The position numbers and the translations under genes are program-made. 64,000 nt of DNA. Origin: Flammula alnicola. Taxonomy: Eukaryota; Basidiomycota; Agaricomycetes; Agaricales; Strophariaceae. The stretch spans positions 186,001-250,000 of the forward strand of contig JADNRV010000014.1 in NCBI GenBank assembly GCA_015499995.1, written 5' to 3'. This document shows, in pieces, positions 57,076 through 64,000 of this stretch (position 1 is its first letter; every line of letters begins with the position of its first letter). The notes under the pieces were generated by a model that searched no databases, was not told the DNA's origin, and worked only from the letters and a program-made list of their open reading frames with translations.

Positions 57076-58851
57076 CTAAAATACCGTTGAAAGGTGCTCC
57101 AAATCGTTGATAACTCGTTGCCTGTCTGCTGCGGTCATGGCGACGAATAGCTCTCCGTCATGGCTTATTGCGACAAGCCCTGGTATCTTGGATATATTTC
57201 CGTAGATGACGAGCAAGGCCGAGAGAACTTGGAAGATGGCAATATGTGTGTAATTGGCGAATGATTCTTCGCAAGAGTCGAAGTGTTTTAAGATGGGTGG
57301 AAACAGTTCGCCGCCGATGAGTCCGGTATATCTCTGCATGCCCTCGAGCGTGTCAACGAGGCCTCCGTTTCGTATCCACTGCAAAACAAATTTCAATTAT
57401 AATCAACAATAAAAAAACAAAAAAGACAAAAGAAAACTGACCAACTGGATAGCTTTGCAGCCCAATTTAGTATCGTCAAAAAAGTTGACCAATTGTCTTA
57501 ATTGTTTTCGAAGCGCCTCACGGAATTCGTCGCTAGGCTGGAAAGAGGGACGAGTGTGTTGTTAGTTGCGAGCTAAGTTATGATAAAATTAACTCTACCA
57601 AAATCAGAGTGCAGTGGCCTTGACCAACTACGTTCGAGCCAGAGGGCTGCGAATATGAAAGAAGGCCGCCTGAAACCTGCATTACGGCCACAATATTATT
57701 GGATGGCAGCAAGGGTGTCATCTGCTGCTGAGTTCTGGGTCTCTTCAGCTGGAGCTGTGTCGCATTTTCCTGAGGTTCGCTGTCAAGCTTTCGCTTTTGT
57801 TTACCCTTGAGGGATACATTCTGAGTGGCTTGGGTGGTATTTTCCTCGACTAGGGGCTGAGGAAAGACAGAAGGCAAAGAATGCAAATCTGACATATCAA
57901 CGAGCCGAAGGTGGGCATTCATCTTGTATGGTCGATTCTGGCGGCAGGAGCAGAATGTCGTTCCCGGAACCCAACCTCTGGTGATAGAGAATGGTGCGGA
58001 TACGAAGAATAAATGGTGCCCGTAGTCGTTAAATTGCAATCGGTTTGAATCGAAGTCGCTCGGAGGAAAGATAGGTTGCAGTAGAGGGCAGATCTCAGGC
58101 TTCGCAGGAAGTCGCGTTAAAAGGAATCCGAGATATTCGACCCCGCTTGATTGTTGCGTGTCGCTTAGTGGCACCAAGTGGAGCCTATGTTGTATTCTGA
58201 GGATACAAACAAATCCTGTCCAAACTTCCGTTCTACAAAAGGAAATGTAGCACTGAACATTTTTCAAACTGCCTCATTTCCATCGAAGTGTACCTGAAAT
58301 GGTCGAGACAGCAGCGCTTTAGCTTGAAAGCAAGATCTAGGGCCCTAAATGAACGCTCACGTTATATAGCCTCCAAGCTTCTCGAGTATCTGCGTCGAAA
58401 CGGTCACTGAGAGTCTTTCGAACCGTACCAACTTTAGGGACAGCTAAACTGTATAGAAAGCCTGTCCGCAAAGGCAAAGGGGATGATTTGCGAGAACGTG
58501 CCGAGGATCCATAAACGTTCCACTGCAACTCAAGCGGCGAAATGTTCTGCTGGCTGGTCTGACCATCTATCAAAAGGAGACATCGTTCAGTCCTTCTTCT
58601 AGCTTGGACGGTCAAAGCATGTCCCACCATACGAGGCAGGAGCGTCCTGCTTGGCTCTTCTGGTCAATGCACCTATGCTCTGTGATATGAAATCTCTCAT
58701 GGCATGAAGTCCGCAGATAGCTCAACGTGGTGTAGAAATTGAGAAATGTGACATGAAAAAATTGCAAGCAACGTGCAAGCATCCATAGTTGGCGTAAAAA
58801 AGGCCCTTCGCTGGAAGACCTGAGGTGTTGAGGGCTATCTAATTGTGGCAT
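57076..58851 (-). CDS. Unrecognised multi-exon protein
   Basis: Several open exons on the minus strand. About 58851-58640 contains LRQLWMLARCLQFFHVTFLN. About 58620-58370 contains LLIDGQTSQQNISPLELQWN. About 58230-57590 contains VEYLGFLLTRLPAKPEICPL, then the basic KGKQKRKLDSEPQEN. About 57541-57445 has SDEFREALRKQLRQLVNFFD. The last, 57378-57076, contains FPPILKHFDSCEESFANYTH and ends ...DLEHLSTVF or splices on. The final junctions (donors near 57595 and 57442) look sound; the first two are unclear. I do not recognise the family. The last exon is helical and ordered, and the KRKLD stretch could be a nuclear signal. Confidence 0.5.
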
Positions 58852-59585
58852 TAGATCTGAGAGATTTAACCGTCCCGTTAAGTAAAGTGCCTACCAGCGC
58901 CATCCAGTTAGCGGAACCAGCAACAATAGGCATCTTGCCTGGTAGCTTCCTAGCTCTGTCGTTATTCGCTGATCAGAGCCTTCTGCACACTTCGGCGAGT
59001 CCAAGGCATCGAGTCGGCGAGAGTTAAGTCAAGGCAAGATTGAGAACCATTCAACTGAAAGGCGCTTTGCATTTGCCATTGAATGCGATGTCCGACCCCC
59101 AGCTGGCAGCGACCCCCAAACACGAGTGACGAGTTATCGAAGAGTCTTTTGAGTGTTTTCGACGAGAAAGCTGAATGACGACATGTGCAAGATAAACGCT
59201 TAGGTGTTCTCCTTGCTCGATACGAAGGTTGACGTTGAAACGTTGAAACCCGAGTTGAAAGAAGTGACGTGATGTCCACTGGCAGAGAATTTGACGGTGT
59301 GGTCGCAGTGGCCGGGGTCCCTCGGTTTTCGTCCGTCTGCTTATCGAAATCCGAATGTGGCCATTATCTCCTCATTTAGAACGAGAGGCTAGATACTAGG
59401 CAATGAATAGCAAAATACAGAGCTTCGACAAGAATAATTATTAAAAGGCTACCGGTCGACAGAAAAATTTAATCAAAACTAAAAAATATTGGAATTGAAT
59501 GATCTGAGATACAATTACATTCAAAAGGACGACTCGGAATTAATATTTGCTTTGGAACTCGCAGGAAATAGTTGATCGCTAATAT
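58852..59585. other. Intergenic, no recognised gene
   Basis: Promoter of the unrecognised gene at 57076-58851 and 3' region of the RING gene. AT-rich between 59400 and 59580. Nothing recognised. Confidence 0.5.
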
Positions 59586-62249
59586 TCAATCCCTTCCATC
59601 ACCCGTCAAGGGAGACACGGCATCTCCTGTCACCTTGAAGGTAACAACTTTTCGGGTTCCAGAATTTAATCTGAGCTTGACAATTCTTTCATCCAGTGAA
59701 CCAGCTTCGATGCCAATGTTATCTTCGGATCCTCTAACACCCATCGATGCCGCGAACCTGTTCCGGCCAACAACGAGCTTCTCGCAAGAAGGACACCTCT
59801 TGACGGTAGAGCAGCTATCGCAGACTTTATGTCCGCAAGGTAAAAGGGATGTGGTCGCCAATTCGTAGTCGCAGTAGACACAATCCTCTCCACTCAATGC
59901 TGTGGATGAGTTTCGGTAAACAGTCGCTATAGATTGGACACCAGAGAGAGGTGTTTTAGTGGAAGTATTGTTAGCAAAAGGGATGTGTTCATCATATATC
60001 TCGAACCACGGCAGTCCGCTTGCGAGGTATGTGTTCGCGCTCACAGGAGACGGTGGAGTAGGGAGGCCGGTTAAGGATGTAAAATGAGCAGCATTGATGA
60101 TCGTGACGTGAAGCCGTGAAGCCTTGCCTAAATTATAGGCAGTTGCTGGTAAGGGATCTTTGTTGATCTTTTGCGAAATGCGGCCGCCAACTGCTATGCC
60201 TCCCAGCATAGTAATATCCCCTCCACCTCTCATCCTCAACACCAGGTGTATTGTCGTGTCCTTTTGAATGTGATACTCTGCAGGCAAATGTAAGGTAGAG
60301 AATAGTTTGAGGCTTAATATGACATTTACGATGGACTTTGACTCCATCCTCAAGCTGCATTCCAGCAAATATTAAGCGTTGATGATCGGCTGGAATACCC
60401 TGCGAATCTTGAATCTTCATCTTAATGTCAGAAACGGTGTCGTCCGAATCCAAAAACAGGGATATTGTTGTTCCGGTAAGGAATTTGACAAATATAGCTG
60501 CCAGATAGATGAGACTCGAAATTTATTAGAAGCAGACCAGGCTCACGGATTTTCCCAGAAGACTCGAGTACACGAAGGGACAAGCTCTTTGCTCCTGTTT
60601 CTGGAACAAAAGATGCACGTGTACCACGAGGTTCAATGACGATCTGAGGTGCCCTACACAGCAGCGGTTAGATGATAAATTGAAGTGTAACGTGAAAAAA
60701 AAAAAAAAATACCGTCGGTCTTTCATGCGGATTGACTGTCCCGGTGACATCCCGAGCTGCCGAGGGGTTTTGTAGAAATTGAGATCCTTGGAATCATGTT
60801 GAAATAGCACGGTAGTTGGATACCGAGGGTAAACATCGAATTGAACACCCCCTTGAGTCTGTTTATTCTCGTTCAGTTTCACAGAAAGAAGTGTGAGTCC
60901 CGAAGTATTTACCTCCTGTCCTGTTAGTTGACCTTCAACTGTCAAGCCATGACCAAGAGGAATAGCAACAAATTCTGTTTTGCAGATATTTAGTTTTATA
61001 GATATCGCGGTGGCAAACAAACTAGGTTGTTTTTACGTTTGACAATGCCTGGTGCTGTCGAAATTCCATCCTTGAATGAAAAGTTGGCATCAGAATGTTT
61101 TTTATTTAATATTCAGCGAAGGAACCGGGCAAGACTCACAAGCCATCTGATATACAAATGAGGCCATTCAGAGCTAACTTCAGATTATATAAAAAAGAGA
61201 CGACACACATTTGACCAGTCGGACCACCACTGAGAGCTAGATAATCCTGCTTTCCAGGAATGGTAACATTTTGAGCGGTACCGCTGAGGGCATTGATGCC
61301 TCCAACCGACACCTTAACTGCACAAGGTGCAATCGGACTAAATGATATCCACATGGCTTCTCTCTGATACATGGCCTAAGAGAAGCATTCATACGAGTTA
61401 AATCATATTACTTCGCATACCAGTAGTCCTTGAAAACTTACTATGCATATTCCTCCCTTCAACACCACTGATCTGGGAAGGCGATCAACAAGATCTGCTG
61501 TGTTACTTGAATATTGACTTATAAGATCTCTTGGCAGAGGATTTTGGAAATAAAGTACACGCACTATAAGGAGAATGGTCCAACGTCGGGAGGTAGAGCA
61601 TGTATCTTGTCGTTATCTTTGAGAAACAAGTGGAAAAAATGGTTGGCACAGTAAATAACTGGCAGGTAATTTGTGGATTCATACCCGGTACGCGAATGGT
61701 TCTGTCCAGATCATTCAATACTTATAAGATTCCATGACGGCGAGTTGCTGACCTTTGGAAGCCTATCCGAGCCAGCCCACCGACTTCAATTTTCTGATTA
61801 TTCACGATTTTTGCTTCTGCTATAGCATCCGAATCACTAATCTGACCATTGCGAAGACAACAGTGATTGTAATAATGAAGAAGAGGCTGGTCCCTGTCAG
61901 TGTTGTATAACAAGGTCACTAATCGACACTCGTGGACGTTATTGACAAATGGTGAGTGACGCACATATTGATCTGCCCAGAAAATGATCCATCGAAAGAA
62001 GAATCCAGCCCAGTGACTTTGACGTCGTATATGTTGTTCTGAATAAAAATTGAAGACTCGAGAATCCCTAGTTGCATGTCAGCATACAGATGCAAGGCAC
62101 GCCCGGAATATCACCAGACCATGTTGGTTTAAGCGACGAACAAGTTCGTCATATCGGAGTGGGCACGTAACGTTCCTAAGTTCAACACATTGTTCCCTGT
62201 TATTGTTATCGATCAGCAGGATCTTGACGTCAATGGTGGGTGAGGCCAT
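59586..62249 (-). CDS. Ubiquitin-like and RING-finger protein
   Basis: Multi-exon gene starting at the ATG at 62249 (ASPTIDVKILLIDNNNREQC). Parts in order: an N-terminal region with RILESSIFIQNNIYDVKVTG; a module with AMYQREAMWISFSPIAPC, SVGGINALSG and KQDYLALSGG, then FVAIPLGHGLTVEGQ, which I recall from a fungal family often fused to ubiquitin; a ubiquitin-like domain (DSDDTVSDIKMKIQDSQGIP, DHQRLIFAGMQLEDG, then YHIQKDTTIHLVLRMRGGG); and a C-terminal RING finger, CVYC...LLPCGHKVCDSC...CPSC (C3HC4). Ubiquitin normally has RTLSDYNIQ after LEDG. Here an intron of about 65 nt (GTCAAAG...GCAGAG) seems to remove or replace those residues. The RING suggests E3 ubiquitin ligase activity. Several inner exon borders were not traced exactly. 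Confidence 0.78.
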
Positions 62250-62683
62250 AGTAGATGGTCGAGGTTTAGTTGATCGGACAGGCGCCTATCGTTCAGTTCC
62301 AAGATCCCACGGGGGTTGAACGTTGCCCCCCAAAAAGGATAGCCACGTAAGCAAGGCAAGACTCAAAGCGAGATGACTCGGCAAGGTCGGCATTGCCGAT
62401 GATGGACCCACAAATGGATACGATTGATTCCGGGGTCTCACGATGTGACGTCGAGCACATGCGCTTGGTTAGCAACAATCGCTTTCCTTTCAAGCTCTAT
62501 CCGCTCTTTCTTTCTTTCTTTCTTTCTCGATTCTTTTTTAGTGTTCAAGTTCGGGCCACATTCTTTTCATTTTCTTTGGGATCAGGAACTCTATTTCTTC
62601 ATTCAACTCGACAGCCTCGCTGGTTTCGACTTTTCGACATTCTCTTCAGCCAACGCTGATTTTTGACTTTGTCTCTACGAAGG
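62250..62683. other. Divergent promoter of RING and SH3 genes
   Basis: From about 62400 on it shares blocks with the region before 8366, including GATGGACCCACAAATGGA-like and CTTTCAAGCTCTATCCGC sequences and a (CTTT)n tract, and so is duplicated with the gene. Confidence 0.6.
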
Positions 62684-63796
62684 ATGCATGGAACGTACCA
62701 ACGACGCCTTCCTCACGCAGGGCGTGATTTTTTCTTCAAGCGCGATTCTTCAGAGAAATTCCACACCCATGCTGGTGTCGCAGATGAAGTGGCACTGGAA
62801 GATGTCAATGCCGCTGCGGGTATCACTGGTCAAATTACCATCACCATTCTCGAAACTATACCAGTAGCGACATCGTTATCTTCGACGCAATGGACTACTA
62901 GTACATCGATGTCCCTCATGACCTTACTAGGATTACCGACAGAATCGGCCACCAGCATTTCCAGCACAGTCACGCAGGACGCCTCGACCTCAACCTCAAC
63001 TTCGAGTTCCCAGACGTCAAGCTCGTCAAGTTCGTCGTCGTTTACCCCGCCCCCTTCTGTTTCTCCGACAACTACTCCAACCCCGTCACCATCAGTGATT
63101 TCGAACAGGCCTACCTCAAATGCGGAGGAAAGCAACTCCGCGACCAGGACCACTTTGTCGTCTGGGGGTGTTGCTGGCATCGTTATAGGATGCCTTCTCT
63201 TCCTCTTCATTGCCGTCTTCTTCTTGCTGCGCAAGCGCTTCATGCAGAACCGCCAACGGCTCCGCGGAACTTGGATTCGGTCCAGACCTTTCACAGTCAC
63301 ACCCTTCCCAAACACCATGCCAAATGACAACGAAGCGTATCCCACCCCGACATTCGCCCAGGTAGAGGGAAGACCTCCTAGTCTAAGTCTTGCCGTTCGC
63401 AACACTACATCAAGCCTTACACCCCTGCCTGTGTCTTACAACTCACCAGCGGCAGAGGCTTCGCCCATCCAATCACCCGGCGGGGGCGGCGCGGCTTTCA
63501 CTGCGGCGATCTACTCCCCCGGCTCGGCGGTGCCGACAACCTTCGCGGCGACCGTCACGTCCACGTTCATAACCAGTCTGCCGGACGAGTTGTCGATCAC
63601 GGTCGGGGAAACGATGCGGGTCCTGGCCGAGTATGACGACGGCTGGGTGCTGTGCATGAACATGAACGGAGAGCAGGGTATGGTCCCGCTTCCGTGCTTG
63701 AATCGCGGGCCTCGACGGTCGACGACTCTGGCGCGGCCTGAGGTCTTGTCGCCATTTGATATGAGGGGGAGTCTACGAGTTAGCAGCCTGGATTAA
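62684..63796 (+). CDS. SH3-domain single-pass membrane protein, intact copy
   Basis: Uninterrupted frame of 370 residues from the ATG at 62684 (MHGTYQRRLPHAGRDFFFKR). Residues ~60-150 are Ser/Thr/Pro-rich, with a pure serine run. A helix at 161-182 (GGVAGIVIGCLLFLFIAVFF) ends in LLRKRFMQNRQR. The C-terminal part carries an SH3 domain at about 285-342: LPDELSITVGETMRVLAEYD, DGWVLCMN, GEQGMVPLPCL. SH3 domains bind proline-rich partners. The arrangement (outer stalk, one helix, cytosolic SH3) recalls yeast Fus1, which acts in cell fusion, but similarity beyond layout is not shown. No clear signal peptide is present. The frameshifted copy at 8366-9474 lies 54 kb upstream in the same orientation. 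Confidence 0.88.
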   Translation: MHGTYQRRLPHAGRDFFFKRDSSEKFHTHAGVADEVALEDVNAAAGITGQITITILETIPVATSLSSTQWTTSTSMSLMTLLGLPTESATSISSTVTQDASTSTSTSSSQTSSSSSSSSFTPPPSVSPTTTPTPSPSVISNRPTSNAEESNSATRTTLSSGGVAGIVIGCLLFLFIAVFFLLRKRFMQNRQRLRGTWIRSRPFTVTPFPNTMPNDNEAYPTPTFAQVEGRPPSLSLAVRNTTSSLTPLPVSYNSPAAEASPIQSPGGGGAAFTAAIYSPGSAVPTTFAATVTSTFITSLPDELSITVGETMRVLAEYDDGWVLCMNMNGEQGMVPLPCLNRGPRRSTTLARPEVLSPFDMRGSLRVSSLD

Positions 63797-64000
63797 CCTT
63801 CTGCTAAAAACCACAAGAACTCTCAAGAACAACATACATACTTACCATGACATTTATACATACTAGACTGCTCGACGAAGAGAAGAGCAGGCCATCTATC
63901 TTTCTCATTTCTTCACCTGCCCTTTCTTTTTCGGAGATGGCTGGCCTTTAACGGATACCATGTACATATTTAAAAATGTGATTATATGTTGAATAATGAT
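63797..64000. other. 3' region of the SH3 gene
   Basis: Unlike the region after the copy at 8366-9474, so the duplication ended near the stop codon on this side, or the flank diverged. No other feature. Confidence 0.5.

Noticed and set aside
55356..58851. A single gene spanning 55356-58851
   Set aside because: A pyrimidine-rich acceptor near 56960 hints at it, but the donor after 57083 is in phase 0 and no acceptor gave the right frame. Left as two entries until transcripts are seen.
62830..63405. A 191-residue minus-strand frame inside the SH3 gene (and its counterpart at 8515-8901)
   Set aside because: Mirror of the Ser-rich coding stretch; its Glu/Val-rich sequence comes from the complement of Ser/Thr codons.
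1..64000. CRISPR arrays, rRNA or tRNA genes
   Set aside because: No regularly spaced identical repeats with unique spacers and no tRNA-like A/B box plus cloverleaf could be recognised by eye. Small RNA genes may still be missed without a covariance-model search.

Overview
This window looks like a nuclear contig from a mushroom-forming basidiomycete (Agaricomycetes). The genes are split by many short introns of roughly 45-80 bases with GT...AG borders. The families present (a fungal sesquiterpene synthase, WSC-domain proteins, a GPI-type heme peroxidase, multicopy F-box genes and basidiomycete-type single-pass membrane proteins) fit that group. No plasmid, phage, rRNA, tRNA or CRISPR feature was recognised. 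Where all exons could be traced, the spliced length is a multiple of three, which supports the exon borders given here.

Layout. 0-3.2 kb has no recognised gene. 3.2-6.4 kb carries a sesquiterpene synthase and a DUF3429/TMEM69-type membrane protein, both on the plus strand. 8.3-15 kb is a rearranged zone: a frameshifted SH3-domain membrane protein, an intact F-box gene flanked by a ~290 bp direct repeat, 92 bp and ~45 bp tandem repeats, and a decayed second copy of the F-box gene. 16.7-19.6 kb holds two single-pass membrane protein genes facing each other. 21.8-23.7 kb encodes a UDP-galactose-type nucleotide-sugar transporter. 25.2-25.7 kb is a 0.5 kb transposon-like element with long inverted ends and an 8 bp target duplication. 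26.3-34.1 kb has two more members and one ruin of a two-domain beta-sandwich membrane protein family, with two relics of another multicopy family between them.

34.6-38.5 kb has a GPI-type heme peroxidase and a two-WSC-domain protein, both on the minus strand. 39.9-41.9 kb has another single-pass membrane protein. 42.5-48.1 kb carries housekeeping genes: phosphopantetheine adenylyltransferase (CAB4, with an apparent one-base deletion), a short Swi5 recombination factor and the vacuolar lipase ATG15. 48.3-62.2 kb has a leucine-rich protein, a large multi-pass membrane protein, two unrecognised genes and a multi-exon ubiquitin-like/RING protein. 62.7-63.8 kb is an intact paralog of the SH3 membrane protein seen at 8.4 kb, in the same orientation.

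How the parts relate. The housekeeping genes are unrelated to each other. The accessory part is dominated by predicted cell-surface proteins: at least six apparently intact single-pass proteins plus two broken copies in 55 kb. Most have a Ser/Thr-rich outer region, one transmembrane helix, a basic stop-transfer patch and a disordered tail. Together with the peroxidase, WSC protein and sugar transporter they make a surface/wall-flavoured neighbourhood, but shared function is inference. Repeated tandem duplication and decay is the clearest theme of the window.
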